Of a stretch of DNA of 55,573 nucleotides, positions 32,304-41,344 are shown one piece after another. This DNA is from Deltaproteobacteria bacterium. Its GTDB lineage: Bacteria > Desulfobacterota > B13-G15 > RBG-16-54-18. The position numbers were made by a program, and so were the translations under genes. The notes under the pieces are model-generated. The model had not been told where the DNA came from, did no database searches, and was given only the letters and a program-made list of their open reading frames with translations. The stretch spans positions 1 through 55,573 of the forward strand of contig JAFDHG010000004.1 in the NCBI GenBank assembly GCA_019308925.1. Direction: 5' to 3'. Numbering within the stretch: position 1 is the first letter of the stretch; the number at the start of each line of letters is the position of its first letter.

Positions 32304-32864
32304 ATTCTGCCTCCTTTTTACACCTTCCTGTAAGATTATCCAATAGACCGCCTCTAAGAGGTCCTGGGCGACAAAATCCGGAGGTCTCCCCGGCCAATTC
32401 TCCTGCTGCCCCCCATATCCCGTCAAGACCAAGATCCCTTTCCCCCCCACCCGATGAATCGCCTCTATATCCTCAGCCCTGTCCCCTGCCATATAGGAGG
32501 AAGGGAGGTCTATCCCCAACTCCTCGGCAGCCCTCTTCAACAGGCCAGGTTCGGGCTTGCGACAAGGGCAACCATCCTCCGGATGGTGAGGACAATAATA
32601 TATCCCATCCAAACAGGCCCCCTCTTGGGCCAAAAGGAGTTTCAACCTCCTGTTGGCCTCCTCCACTGTGGACAGAGGGAAATAACCCCTCGCCACCCCC
32701 GACTGATTGCTCACCACCACTGCCCGCAGGCCGAGGCAGTTGATCAAACGGATGGCCCGAGCAGCCCCGGGGAGAAGCTCCATGGCCTCGGGGGCGCTCA
32801 GATAGCCCACCTCCTGGTTGATGGTACCATCCCGATCTAGAAAGACCCCTTCCCTCAGATCCAT
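32121..32864 (-). CDS. gmhB: GmhB heptose-bisphosphate phosphatase fused in frame to a Trm112-type zinc protein
   Basis: 247 residues from ATG 32864. Residues 1-185 are a histidinol-phosphatase-like HAD enzyme (GVFLDRDGTINQEVGYLSAP, VVSNQSGVARG, the zinc loop CPHHPEDGCPCRKPEPG and YMAGDRAEDIEAIHRVG), i.e. D,D-heptose 1,7-bisphosphate 7-phosphatase for ADP-heptose. The frame continues without stop into a 60-residue Trm112/YcaR-like zinc ribbon. A longer frame to 32957 overlaps the ADP-ribosylglycohydrolase more and adds no family sequence. Whether one fused chain or two products are made is open. Confidence 0.85.
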   Translation of the reverse strand: MDLREGVFLDRDGTINQEVGYLSAPEAMELLPGAARAIRLINCLGLRAVVVSNQSGVARGYFPLSTVEEANRRLKLLLAQEGACLDGIYYCPHHPEDGCPCRKPEPGLLKRAAEELGIDLPSSYMAGDRAEDIEAIHRVGGKGILVLTGYGGQQENWPGRPPDFVAQDLLEAVYWIILQEGVKRRQNMAISKELLEILACPKCKGAIVLTEKGDGLICKACKLIYPIKEDIPVMLIEEALPYEEKKG

Positions 32865-33817
32865 CCCTCCCCTCTCGCCTTGATTCGAGCCAGCTCCTCG
32901 GCAAGTGTTGCCACGTAGTCCCTCCCCTTCTCTCCATTCTCCAGAGGCGAGAGCCACTCTGAGGGAATAGAGGAAAATCCGTAATATGCCCCTGCTATAG
33001 CCCCGGCCATGGCCCCGATGGTATCGGTATCTCCGCCGCAGTTAACCGCCGTTACCACCGTGTCTCGAAAATCCTCGTTGAGGAGAAAGGAGGCGAGGGC
33101 CGCTGGCACGGCCCCGAGGGCGCTCACATCCCGGGAGAAGGTGAAGGCAACCTGCCCGATCTTGTCCTTCAGATCGCCACCCATCTCTATCTCCTTGATC
33201 CGTTCGATCTCTGCTGCCATGTGGGGGTCCACCTCTTGCACACCCTGGGCGATCTCCTCGAGAAAGGCCGTGTGATCTATAGCTTCCCCGCTCAGCCCCT
33301 TCTCAGTGGCCATCCCCACTGCCTGGGCCTGGGTCTGGGCCCCGGCCAGCCCCTGGGAATGTCTATGGGTGATCTGGGTGCAGAGGAGCGCAACTTCTTT
33401 CAATTTCTCCCTATCGTCATAAAAGAAGAATCCGATGGGGGCAATGCGCATGGCACCTCCATTACCCCAGCTATCAGTTCCCACCTGATCCCAGGGGGTC
33501 CCTTGGCGCAACCGGGCCATGACCCCATAGATGCGGGAGCCGTAACCCCGAAAGGGGTGGAAGTTCTCCAGAAACCTCCTGGCGGTAAGGGCCGGATCAA
33601 AGCGGAGGTTCTCCTGGAGGGATTCCATAATCCCGATCATCATCTCGGTATCATCGGTGTAGATCCCCTCCCCTACCCCCTGCAGGATCCCATATCGGGC
33701 CCTGATCATCTCCCAGGACCACCCCTCCACCTCCCTTCCCATGGCGTCCCCTACAAATGCCCCTAGGGCCGAGCCCTTAAACCTATCGATGAGGCTGGTC
33801 AAGAGATCCTCTGACAT
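32855..33817 (-). CDS. ADP-ribosylglycohydrolase family protein
   Basis: 320 residues. Binuclear metal site motifs: GSALGAFVGDAMGREVEGWS, YTDDTEMMIGIMES and NCGGDTDTIGAMAGAIAGAY, as in DraG/ARH3-type hydrolases. It removes ADP-ribose from proteins or small molecules. In nitrogen fixers DraG reactivates dinitrogenase reductase, but no nif genes are present here, so a different target is likely. The 3' end overlaps gmhB by ten bases. Confidence 0.9.
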   Translation of the reverse strand: MSEDLLTSLIDRFKGSALGAFVGDAMGREVEGWSWEMIRARYGILQGVGEGIYTDDTEMMIGIMESLQENLRFDPALTARRFLENFHPFRGYGSRIYGVMARLRQGTPWDQVGTDSWGNGGAMRIAPIGFFFYDDREKLKEVALLCTQITHRHSQGLAGAQTQAQAVGMATEKGLSGEAIDHTAFLEEIAQGVQEVDPHMAAEIERIKEIEMGGDLKDKIGQVAFTFSRDVSALGAVPAALASFLLNEDFRDTVVTAVNCGGDTDTIGAMAGAIAGAYYGFSSIPSEWLSPLENGEKGRDYVATLAEELARIKARGEGWI

Positions 33818-33854
33818 TTACTCTTCCCTCAGCCCCCCACGTCAACTCTAGCAT

Positions 33855-34120
33855 TACCCAAAATTCAAGTCTCCCTTTTTCAAAGGGGATCTAATCCCCC
33901 CTACCCCCCTTTTTTTTGAAAAAGGAGGGGGTAAAGATATTCAGAACAAGGTAATTACCCATGATGGCTTCGTCACTCACGAACGATGAAAATCCGCTCT
34001 ACTCCCCTCTCCCGCTGGCGGGAAAGGGCATGCGGCGAGCTCAGCCGAGCGGCTGGGGTGAGGGTGGGTATGATTTTCCCCTCACCTTAATCCTCTCCCC
34101 TTGGGGAGAGGAGATAACAA
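33855..34120. repeat. Intergenic palindromic repeats
   Basis: No gene in 33818-34157. Two structured parts are visible: CCCTTTTT-CAAAGGGG around 33870 with CCCCCCTTTTTTTT-GAAAAAGGAGGGGG near 33905-33932, and a module near 34007-34112 that starts CTCCCCTCTCCCGCTGGCGG, continues through GGGGTGAGGGTGGG to CCCTCACC, and ends CTCTCCCC-TTGGGGAGAG. The second has the look of the CCTCTCCC-type mobile palindromes common in proteobacterial genomes. Confidence 0.6.
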
Positions 34121-34157
34121 AAAGAAGATAAGAGAGCAACATTTATTTTCTAAGATT

Positions 34158-34763
34158 CTACTCGTAGGCGAATTTCCAACGTTCCTCAGGATCATCGAAG
34201 AAAATCTCCTCAGGGTCGAAATGTTCAGGATCAAATTCACCCCCCAGCCACTCCATCATCTCATCATACTCATCGTTGTCGGGGTCGCTTATTATCTCGA
34301 GGAGCCTTTCATATCCATAGTCACCGCCACAATCTTCAGGTGGACAGGCCCTCCTCCCGGCGATACATCTCGGATAGTTAACCCCCTCCTCTTTGGGCAA
34401 TATCTTCTCCAGCTCTACCTTGTGCACCCAGTTGTCTCCAAAGTCATAGACGTAGTCGGCAGATCTGTTTTCCAGAGAGAACCAATCGGCGATCCTCTCC
34501 TCCCGGCCAAAGAGAGGCTCGGTAATGGAGTCAAAATCCTCATCGGGTATTTCTATCGTGGTCTCCAAACCTGTTTGAGGATCGGCCATCCTGAACATGT
34601 GGAGATGGGTATCAGTCCAACCCATTGCATCCTGAATGGCCACGTGCAGGTCCCAGAAGGTATAGATCTCCGGAACCTGAATGCGTCGCCAGATAGGCGG
34701 CCTTATACCCCTCAGCGTGATCTTAAATTGATATACCTGTTTGAACTCTGTTTTTCTTCTCAC
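34158..34763 (-). CDS. Plasmid pRiA4b ORF-3-like protein
   Basis: 201 residues of the PRiA4-ORF3 family: YQFKITLRGIRPPIWRRIQV, FWDLHVAIQDAMGWTDTHLH, YVYDFGDNWVHKVELEKILP and PRCIAGRRACPPEDCGGDYG, with an acidic C-terminus. The family occurs on plasmids, IS1096-type elements and chromosomes; function is not known. It is a single-gene unit bordered by repeat-rich spacers (33818-34157 and 34764-35038), suggesting acquisition. The 275-base spacer to its right contains no recognised gene. Confidence 0.88.
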   Translation of the reverse strand: MRRKTEFKQVYQFKITLRGIRPPIWRRIQVPEIYTFWDLHVAIQDAMGWTDTHLHMFRMADPQTGLETTIEIPDEDFDSITEPLFGREERIADWFSLENRSADYVYDFGDNWVHKVELEKILPKEEGVNYPRCIAGRRACPPEDCGGDYGYERLLEIISDPDNDEYDEMMEWLGGEFDPEHFDPEEIFFDDPEERWKFAYE

Positions 34764-35038
34764 CTCTCTCCTCCTTTAATTTCGTTCATCTCGACAACCC
34801 CTTTTTCCACCTCCGGATAGAGGGCATCAATTTTCTCCGGTTAAGCGCCCCTTGGGCACGGGTGCGGGCGGCAAAGAGGCCATAGGCGATGGTATGGGCA
34901 TATAGGTCAACAGAATCCTTTATGGTTAAGCATCCTAAATTTTAATCGCCCGACAAAATCTATTTTATTTTACAAAATTTCCCCTAAATGTCAATTTTTT
35001 CTCCCATAGTTCCTTGGAAAGGAGATCATGAGTATCTT

Positions 35039-36085
35039 TCAATCACCGCTATTTTCGGGGAAATACCCTCTTACTTCCTGGGCAGCATCTTCCGGGACAA
35101 TAAAGGTAAACGATTCCCCATGAAGCCTGTCAAAATAGTTGCTATCGGATACCTCAAGGGGAGGAAGACTGATCCTGGGCACTATTGAGATCATGTTCCT
35201 CAGGCCTCTTGACCCTGGTTTATAAAAGGAGTACCAGCACATATTAAAGGCCTGAATCCCCTTTTGCTCAAAAAACCTCAAAATGGCGTTGATCCCCAAT
35301 GCCAAATCTGAATTGTCCCTTTCTTCCATCTCCAATATATCCGAATCACGGCTGAATATCGCCCAGAACTCGTATATACCACGAGGGGCAAAGGCCGCTA
35401 ACCAATGCCAGTAACCAATTTGAGACATATACCTTTGCTGATCCTCCTGCTCTTTTGCCACTAGATCATCAAAGATGGAACCACCTCCCTCGTCCTCGTA
35501 TCGCTGCTGGCTCTCTATGACCAACCGATGGTAAAAGGTAGGTTCAATCATGGCCAATAGTTGAATATGGGGGTGGACAAGCCCTGACCCGGCCAGCGGC
35601 ATATAGTTCCAGTTGATCAAGGCCTGTCTTACCGTGGGTGAAACACCTTTAACCCTCTGAAAGTATATCTGGCATGCCTGCAGTGCCTGTCCAAGGAGAA
35701 GGGGACTGAACTGGCCTGGTGTCAGAAAATGCTCCTTCGTAATAACAGCCACAGCGCTATATTCCTCATAAGGGAAGGCGTTAGGAAAGATAACCGTATC
35801 CTTAAAGCTGATCCTCTCTCTGCCCGGACCCAAAACCTTTGAAAATCGGGCTGTCTTGGATTCAATAAACTCCGGACAGAAGGGACATCCCATCTTTTTT
35901 GACCTTTCAATCAATAAATTCAGATCGTATTTAACAAATTCTTTGATACGAAACGGTAACAGGCGTGTAACATGACCGCTGAGTGGACAGATCCTCGTTT
36001 CTCCCGAGATCTTCACCGTATTAAAATTATCAAAGGGGCTCTCAAACTCAGAGGTAATAACCCTTCTTTTAAAATCTAATGCCAT
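35039..36085 (-). CDS. GalT-like HIT-superfamily nucleotidyltransferase
   Basis: 348 residues from ATG 36085, behind GGAGGGGGAG. Resembles galactose-1-phosphate uridylyltransferase: zinc-type cysteines in RICPLSGHVTRLLPF and GCPFCPEFIESKT, then VITKEHFLTPGQFS, and the active site GSGLVHPHIQLLAM (H-P-H-x-Q, with histidine nucleophile; GalT has HPHGQ). C-terminal FNMCWYSFYKPGSRGLRNMI. Likely transfers a nucleotide between sugar phosphate and UDP/ADP-type donor; substrate unclear. No neighbouring Leloir genes. Confidence 0.8.
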   Translation of the reverse strand: MALDFKRRVITSEFESPFDNFNTVKISGETRICPLSGHVTRLLPFRIKEFVKYDLNLLIERSKKMGCPFCPEFIESKTARFSKVLGPGRERISFKDTVIFPNAFPYEEYSAVAVITKEHFLTPGQFSPLLLGQALQACQIYFQRVKGVSPTVRQALINWNYMPLAGSGLVHPHIQLLAMIEPTFYHRLVIESQQRYEDEGGGSIFDDLVAKEQEDQQRYMSQIGYWHWLAAFAPRGIYEFWAIFSRDSDILEMEERDNSDLALGINAILRFFEQKGIQAFNMCWYSFYKPGSRGLRNMISIVPRISLPPLEVSDSNYFDRLHGESFTFIVPEDAAQEVRGYFPENSGD

Positions 36086-36165
36086 CTCCCCCTCCTTATT
36101 CTTTTTGAGCATAACACAACCGTAGGTTTACACTGGCCTAAAGGGACAAAGCAAGCTATAATTAT

Positions 36166-36356
36166 ACCGTGAAAATATCAGGGTGTGATGAAAGGTTCAA
36201 GGGTCTTACACCCCGCACGGGTTTTTCGGCCTTACTTCAGGGGGCTACGCCCCCTGAAACCCCCATAAGGTTTTTTGTTCCTCTTTAGGGGGAGTTTGAG
36301 GGGGGGGGTACCCCCTCAATGGGGGGCCGATTATGAGGATCGTGGTATTTTCATGA
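36166..36356. repeat. MITE-like element A, copy 1
   Basis: About 190 bases, starting ACCGTGAAAATATCA and ending CGTGGTATTTTCA, which are near-inverted repeats. Inside are two strong hairpins: TTCAGGGGG-CTACG-CCCCCTGAA, and a second stem formed by TTGAGGGG and CCCCTCAA. The same plan recurs at 46894-47073 and, shorter, at 44491-44590. No coding capacity. Confidence 0.75.
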
Positions 36357-36754
36357 GCGGGGATGAGTTAAACCCGCAAAAGGGTTCAGTTAAAAGTAGT
36401 ACCATGAATGTGAGACAGAAAAGATCCTTCTTCCACCCCCACGAGATCCGGGTCGAGACCTTTAAGGCCCCTGGTCCTGGCGGGCAGCATAGAAATAAAA
36501 GGGAGACGGCCGTGCGGGTCCGTCACCTCCCGTCGGGGATCACCGCTATATCAACAGAGCACAGGTCCCAGGCCAGAAACAAAGAATTGGCCTTGAGGCG
36601 CCTGGAGCTGAAGTTGCGTGCCATGAGGGAAAAGAGGAAACCTCGTATCCCCACCTCCATTCCCCGTACATATAAGGAAAATATACTGGCGGCTAAGCGC
36701 CATCGGGCCCAGATAAAGAGGTGGAGGAAAAATGTAAGCCCCTATGAGATATAA
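36353..36754 (+). CDS. Release-factor-like protein with GGQ motif
   Basis: 133 residues from ATG 36353 (the reading frame is open further upstream into a repeat). It holds only the peptidyl-tRNA hydrolysis domain: HPHEIRVETFKAPGPGGQHR, NKRETAVRVRHLPSGITAIS, EHRSQARNKELALRRLELKL. No codon-recognition domain is present, and the C-terminus is basic (HRAQIKRWRKNVSPYEI), as in ArfB/YaeJ-type ribosome rescue factors. It probably releases nascent chains on stalled ribosomes. The start lies at the end of repeat A; ATG 36404 is an alternative. Confidence 0.82.
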   Translation: MSGDELNPQKGSVKSSTMNVRQKRSFFHPHEIRVETFKAPGPGGQHRNKRETAVRVRHLPSGITAISTEHRSQARNKELALRRLELKLRAMREKRKPRIPTSIPRTYKENILAAKRHRAQIKRWRKNVSPYEI

Positions 36755-36758
36755 GGTC

Positions 36759-37412
36759 TTAATTCCCCCTCTTCCCCCCTTCCAAAGGGTCGAACTCCTC
36801 ATAGAGTAAGGGATCGTCTCTGTCCAAGTCGGCAAATAAGGTCTCCAGGGCAGGGTTTATTTGATTGGAGGAGGTGCCGTACACATCCTCTTTCTGTATG
36901 CGCAGTAGGGCGAACCCTACCACCACCAGGAAGTAGAGGGGTAGGTCCTGAAAAAGACCGGAAAAAAACCCCGAGGGGAGCCCGGTGATCAGCAGCCCGG
37001 CAACACCCTCTCTCAAGGTATTAAGGACCAAGAGGATGCTCCCAAGAAGTAGGCCTCTTTTCATCTCGCGGTAGTTCACCTCGAAGAGGTCTATTTTTTG
37101 CGCATGATATTCCTCAAAGTTGTGCCAGCTCCGTGAGATGGACCTAAGGATCTCATCGCAGGTACCCTGATCAGTTTTGGCCCCGCGCAGGAGACTATGT
37201 TTTTTCCCCCGAAAGACCATATACCTCCTCAAGAGGTCTTCAGTTTCCATTCGCAACAGCTCATACCTCCTGTGTCCCCTGATGAGAAAAAAGGCGAGAA
37301 GGCCTAAAATGCAGGCGGAGATCAGGGGATTAAAAGGCAGGGTACCCCTTAAATAGGGGGTAAAGGGGGCCAAAAACACCAGCATCTTCTCCCAAAAAGG
37401 ACCAAATTCCAT
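36759..37412 (-). CDS. Membrane protein of unknown function
   Basis: 217 residues. Hydrophobic segments lie near residues 5-40 (LISACILGLLAFFLIRGHRR) and 125-190 (RGLLLGSILLVLNTLREGVA, LPLYFLVVVGFALLRI), with a charged central cytoplasmic portion (HNFEEYHAQKIDLFEVNYRE) and an acidic tail DLDRDDPLLYEEFDPLEGG. No family recognised. It ends five bases from the convergent release-factor-like gene and starts 22 bases after larB, so probably cotranscribed with larB. Confidence 0.7.
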   Translation of the reverse strand: MEFGPFWEKMLVFLAPFTPYLRGTLPFNPLISACILGLLAFFLIRGHRRYELLRMETEDLLRRYMVFRGKKHSLLRGAKTDQGTCDEILRSISRSWHNFEEYHAQKIDLFEVNYREMKRGLLLGSILLVLNTLREGVAGLLITGLPSGFFSGLFQDLPLYFLVVVGFALLRIQKEDVYGTSSNQINPALETLFADLDRDDPLLYEEFDPLEGGKRGN

Positions 37413-37434
37413 GACGCCTCCTACTTCTTCCAAT

Positions 37435-38181
37435 CTACCGGTTTATCAAACTGGCGATATATCCCGCCCCAAACCCATTATCTATGTTCACCACGGCCAC
37501 ATTGGAGGCACAGGAGTTGAGCATGGCCAGAAGGGGAGCCAAGCCGGCAAATGAGGTTCCGTAACCCACACTGGTGGGGACGGCGATAACAGGCCTGGCC
37601 ACCAACCCCCCCACTACGCTGGGCAAGGCCCCTTCCATCCCGGCCACCACGATCAAGACATTGGCCTCCATCAACTTCTCCCTATAGTTGAGGAGCCTGT
37701 GCACCCCTGACACCCCTACATCATAAAGGGTCTCCACCCTATTGCCCATCATGTTGGCGGTCACCACCGCCTCCTCGGCTACCGGGATGTCCGAGGTCCC
37801 CGCTGAGATCACCAGGATAGTCCCCCTGCCCACCTCCTCTGCCTCGCTGACCTGCAAAGTGATGGCCCGCACCCGGGGGTGATAACTGGCTTTGGGGAAC
37901 CTTTGTAAAACAGTCCTCGCCTTCGCCTCCTCTATCCTCGTCACCAAGATGTTCTCCTCCGCCTCCACCATCCCCTCCATGATCTTGACCACCTGTTCCG
38001 GGTCCTTTCCTTCACCGAAGATCACCTCAGGAAAGCCCTTTCGCAGGGTACGATGATGGTCTATCATGGCCTCCCCTATATCTTCGAAGGGAAGGTCTTT
38101 TAATATCCTTATCCCTTCCGGTACAGAGACTTTCCCCCTCTGAATAGAACGCAACAGCTCTTCCAGCTTCCTCAGATCCAT
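37435..38181 (-). CDS. larB: Nickel-pincer cofactor biosynthesis protein LarB
   Basis: 248 residues from ATG 38181 (MDLRKLEELLRSIQRGKVSV). PurE-like AIR carboxylase domain: VISAGTSDIPVAEEAVVTAN, MGNRVETLYDVGVSGVHRLL, VVAGMEGALPSVVGGLVARP, PTSVGYGTSFAGLAPLLAML. LarB carboxylates and hydrolyses nicotinic acid adenine dinucleotide as the first step to the nickel-pincer nucleotide of lactate racemase and related enzymes. larC and larE are not present in the window, so the pathway is either dispersed or this copy is specialised. Confidence 0.93.
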   Translation of the reverse strand: MDLRKLEELLRSIQRGKVSVPEGIRILKDLPFEDIGEAMIDHHRTLRKGFPEVIFGEGKDPEQVVKIMEGMVEAEENILVTRIEEAKARTVLQRFPKASYHPRVRAITLQVSEAEEVGRGTILVISAGTSDIPVAEEAVVTANMMGNRVETLYDVGVSGVHRLLNYREKLMEANVLIVVAGMEGALPSVVGGLVARPVIAVPTSVGYGTSFAGLAPLLAMLNSCASNVAVVNIDNGFGAGYIASLINR

Positions 38182-38250
38182 ATCTCCCCCTTGGCAATCA
38201 CATTCTATGCACCTTCTCTTGGGGAAGTCAAGGAAGAAGGAATAAATTGA

Positions 38251-38279
38251 TTGCATTACGTACGATAAAATGCTATAAA
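38251..38279 (+). promoter_or_regulatory. Candidate promoter of the 1009-residue gene
   Basis: TTGCAT (38251-38256), 17-base spacer, TATAAA (38274-38279), predicted start near 38286. The -35 box is weak. An AGGAGGG ribosome site at 38295-38301 and TTG 38311 follow. Confidence 0.5.
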
Positions 38280-38310
38280 GGCGTGGAAAAACCTAGGAGG
38301 GAATGAGGGC

Positions 38311-41300
38311 TTGCAGGAAAGAGAATCGAAGTCCATAACCTCTAGGTTAGAACTTCTCGCCGGGATCTCGCATTACTGCCAACAAAAGAGGATTGATCCC
38401 CCAAAATACCTGCGTTTAAAGATAGAGAGATTACCTTTTAACATCGGGGAGGGAAAGAGGAAAGTCCCCTATCTCTTTGATGGAGAGGTAGCAGAAACCA
38501 TCTCCTCCTCTTTGCAGAAATTGGTGGGTTTGATCAAGAAGAGACACGAAAGGGAGTCAAGGTCGCCCTTTCACACCTATCTATCCTTATCCACCCCTAA
38601 GACAGAGAAGGATGTCCTGGAAAGACACGTGTGCATACGAGATCTGGACGCAAGACCCTTGGAGAAACGGATCGCAGAAGATGTGATCTACCACAATCCC
38701 TACCTCGACGCCGGGATAGTAGGGGGGTGGTTTTTGCAACCCAAGGAGGTGGGAAGGTTCATCGGAACCGTAAAAAACCTATATCTGAAGGCGATAGCAG
38801 AAGAGATAAAAAGGGGGGGAGGGACAGATATCACTTACCTCACTCACCTTTGCCTGGTGGCCTACCTAAAAAAGGCCAAAGAAACGCTTAAGAAGGTGAA
38901 CATCAAGGGATTCTCCTATGAAAAGTTGGAACAGACTGTCTCGCAGATCCTCTACTCCACAATAAAGCAGATCCAAGCCAAGGTCTTCGACGAGATTCGC
39001 TACAAGGATCTCAGCTTCGATGTCACGAGGCTGGAATACCTCATCAAAGGGAGCACCAACCCCCTCATATTTGTCGCCATAAGACCTACCCTATTCAAAA
39101 ATGACCTCAACCCTTACCACCTCGACCAGGAGGGGTTTGAATTTCTCCAGACCCTTTTCCAAAAGGTGGATATGGACCTCCAGGATATAGAGGGAAGTCT
39201 CCGAAATCTGGTAGAGGGCGCCAAGAAGGACAAGAGGGTGAGGGAGAAACTCATCGAACTTTGGTCGATAAATAGATTCCGTGAGGCGGTTTTCCACTAC
39301 CTTAAGGATTATGAAGAATACAGTAGGGATACGGACCTCCAGCTCTTTCACTTGTTTCAGAGCAACAAATTGATCAAAAGCACCCTCACCGAGGAGGAAG
39401 CTGGAAAGAGGTTAGAAGAAGATCTGGCCAAGCTCATATCTGAGGATACTAGCTCCTTGGATAAAGAGAGGATACAAAGGGTTATGGCCATCGAGAACTC
39501 CTTTAAATCCCACAAGAAGGGGAGGATATTAAAGAAGCTCTTCTTCGGCTCGAGGGAGGAAGAGCAGCTAAAAGAAGTAATCGAGGGCTTCCTCCTCTAT
39601 CAACTCGATGATAGGTGGACCAGATGGATTGAAGAGTCCCTTCAGCGCCTGGAGGACCGCGAAGGCCTGAAGCGCAGGGATGAGCTAGAGGAGGAGTATG
39701 AGAGGGGGCGCATCTACCGCTTCGCCGTAGATGCACGTCCCATCCTACAGGATCTAACGGTAAGGAAAGAAGGTCACCTCTTTATGGACCTGCGTGGCTT
39801 CACACAAAGGATGTCCAGGTCTAAAGAGATCACCATGGCCGATTTTATGTTGAAGGGGTTCTTCCTCCCTGTTCTGCTGGTTGCCAAGAAATATTATACC
39901 AACGAGGGGGTGAGATTGAACAACCTCTTAGGAGACGCCTTGTCCTTCTCCGGAAAGATAGAATCCCTCGTCTCCCTCGCCCAGAACTTAAGGGAGATAT
40001 TCGACAAATATACCAAAAAGATGAAGGAAAGAGGGGGGTTACTCGGCGAAGAAGATGAGGTCAGGGCCATTGAAGAGAGGTATCGGAGGGAGAAGATGGC
40101 CATCATCCAAGAAAGAAAGGCCATCGAGGAGAGCATCCGTGGGATCGAGAGGGAACTGAAGGTAAAAGAATTCCTCAACCCTGTTTACCTCCTCAAGGTC
40201 CAGGAGGAAGAATTTGATTCCAAGCTCTTCCACTATCAGCGGGAGATCATCAGCTTAACGAAAAAGATGGAGATAGAGGAGGATCCTCACCGAAGGAGGA
40301 TACTCATGGACCTAAAAAAGGGCTTGTTGGCCCTTAGGGAGGGGATAAGCGAGCATAAAAAGGAGTTGACAGAAAACATCAGCTTGATCGGGGGGGGGGA
40401 GCTAAAGGAGGTATTCCGTTTGGTCTGCTCTGAGGAGAGGGAAGAGTTGGAAAGGTTAAGGAAACTGCTCAAGGAATCTTACGACAAAGAACTGAAGTTG
40501 ATTAGGGCCTATGAAAAGGAGATCGCCTCTTTGAAGGACGAGGAGGTAGAATACGGCCTCTTTATATCCTATGGTAATGCCGCTGAGACCATCGCCTTCG
40601 AAGATGAGTTTTGGGGGAAGGTGAACGTGGCCATCGCCGATAAGCTCAACGAAGCGGCCAGGGGGGCGGAGAGAAACCCCGCCACCAGGAGGAAACTGGA
40701 TTTGCTCCTCAGAAATGCCCGTTGGGCCAGGGGAAACCCCTCCCTGGAATATCCCTTCTATGTATTCATTGACAAAAGTTATGGGTTGTCCCTCCGATCG
40801 GACTTATCCACTAAAGTGGAAATAGCCCTGCGGGGTGAGGATGTGGAGACGGCGAGGGAGGTGGTGGAGGCCACCTCTTCCTCATTAATGCACGATATTG
40901 AGAGGGGGATGAGGGGATATGGTGAGGATGACTGGGAGGTCCTAACCCCTCTCAACGATATATATAACCTAGGGGAGGCAATGAGCGAGGAGGCCCTTCA
41001 AGCCTATCTTAGGGAGACAAGCCCGTATAGATACCATTTTGAAAAAGAGGTGAATACCAGCGAGATCCATCCAGAGATTCAGAAACGCTGCTTCTTCCCC
41101 TCTGCGGAGCTGAAACTCCTTATCAGCGTGGAGAGGAACGGTGATAGATTAAGATTTGACCTCTTTAGATATGTGGGGGAGTTGGTATTTAAGGGGTTTG
41201 AAACCCATAAGGCAACTGCGGTCTACGAGATAGTAAGAAAGGATTCCTCTTTGTATCACCTCTTGGAAAGATATCACTTGATGGCCTGGTATAAGGAAGC

Positions 41301-41340
41301 CCGAGAGAAGATGAGGGGGATGCGGACCGCCGAAGGATAA
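38311..41340 (+). CDS. Large protein with a class III cyclase-like domain split by a coiled coil
   Basis: 1009 residues from TTG 38311. Residues 1-485 are helical and charged with no family recognised. Residues 488-565 read like the first half of a class III nucleotide cyclase: HLFMDLRGFTQRMSR (D493), then NEGVRLNNLLGDALSFSG (D542), the two metal-binding aspartates. A coiled coil of about 180 residues (567-745) interrupts, and EYGLFISYGNAAETI plus FWGKVNVAIADKLNEAARGA (N772) resemble the second half. The transition-state arginine expected four residues after N772 is alanine, so activity is doubtful. Residues 800-1009 are unassigned. It stands alone, divergent from larB. Confidence 0.75.
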   Translation: MQERESKSITSRLELLAGISHYCQQKRIDPPKYLRLKIERLPFNIGEGKRKVPYLFDGEVAETISSSLQKLVGLIKKRHERESRSPFHTYLSLSTPKTEKDVLERHVCIRDLDARPLEKRIAEDVIYHNPYLDAGIVGGWFLQPKEVGRFIGTVKNLYLKAIAEEIKRGGGTDITYLTHLCLVAYLKKAKETLKKVNIKGFSYEKLEQTVSQILYSTIKQIQAKVFDEIRYKDLSFDVTRLEYLIKGSTNPLIFVAIRPTLFKNDLNPYHLDQEGFEFLQTLFQKVDMDLQDIEGSLRNLVEGAKKDKRVREKLIELWSINRFREAVFHYLKDYEEYSRDTDLQLFHLFQSNKLIKSTLTEEEAGKRLEEDLAKLISEDTSSLDKERIQRVMAIENSFKSHKKGRILKKLFFGSREEEQLKEVIEGFLLYQLDDRWTRWIEESLQRLEDREGLKRRDELEEEYERGRIYRFAVDARPILQDLTVRKEGHLFMDLRGFTQRMSRSKEITMADFMLKGFFLPVLLVAKKYYTNEGVRLNNLLGDALSFSGKIESLVSLAQNLREIFDKYTKKMKERGGLLGEEDEVRAIEERYRREKMAIIQERKAIEESIRGIERELKVKEFLNPVYLLKVQEEEFDSKLFHYQREIISLTKKMEIEEDPHRRRILMDLKKGLLALREGISEHKKELTENISLIGGGELKEVFRLVCSEEREELERLRKLLKESYDKELKLIRAYEKEIASLKDEEVEYGLFISYGNAAETIAFEDEFWGKVNVAIADKLNEAARGAERNPATRRKLDLLLRNARWARGNPSLEYPFYVFIDKSYGLSLRSDLSTKVEIALRGEDVETAREVVEATSSSLMHDIERGMRGYGEDDWEVLTPLNDIYNLGEAMSEEALQAYLRETSPYRYHFEKEVNTSEIHPEIQKRCFFPSAELKLLISVERNGDRLRFDLFRYVGELVFKGFETHKATAVYEIVRKDSSLYHLLERYHLMAWYKEAREKMRGMRTAEG

Positions 41341-41344
41341 ATCT

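Noticed and set aside
32855-33817. DraG-type control of nitrogenase
   Set aside because: The glycohydrolase family is broad and neither DraT nor nitrogenase genes are present.
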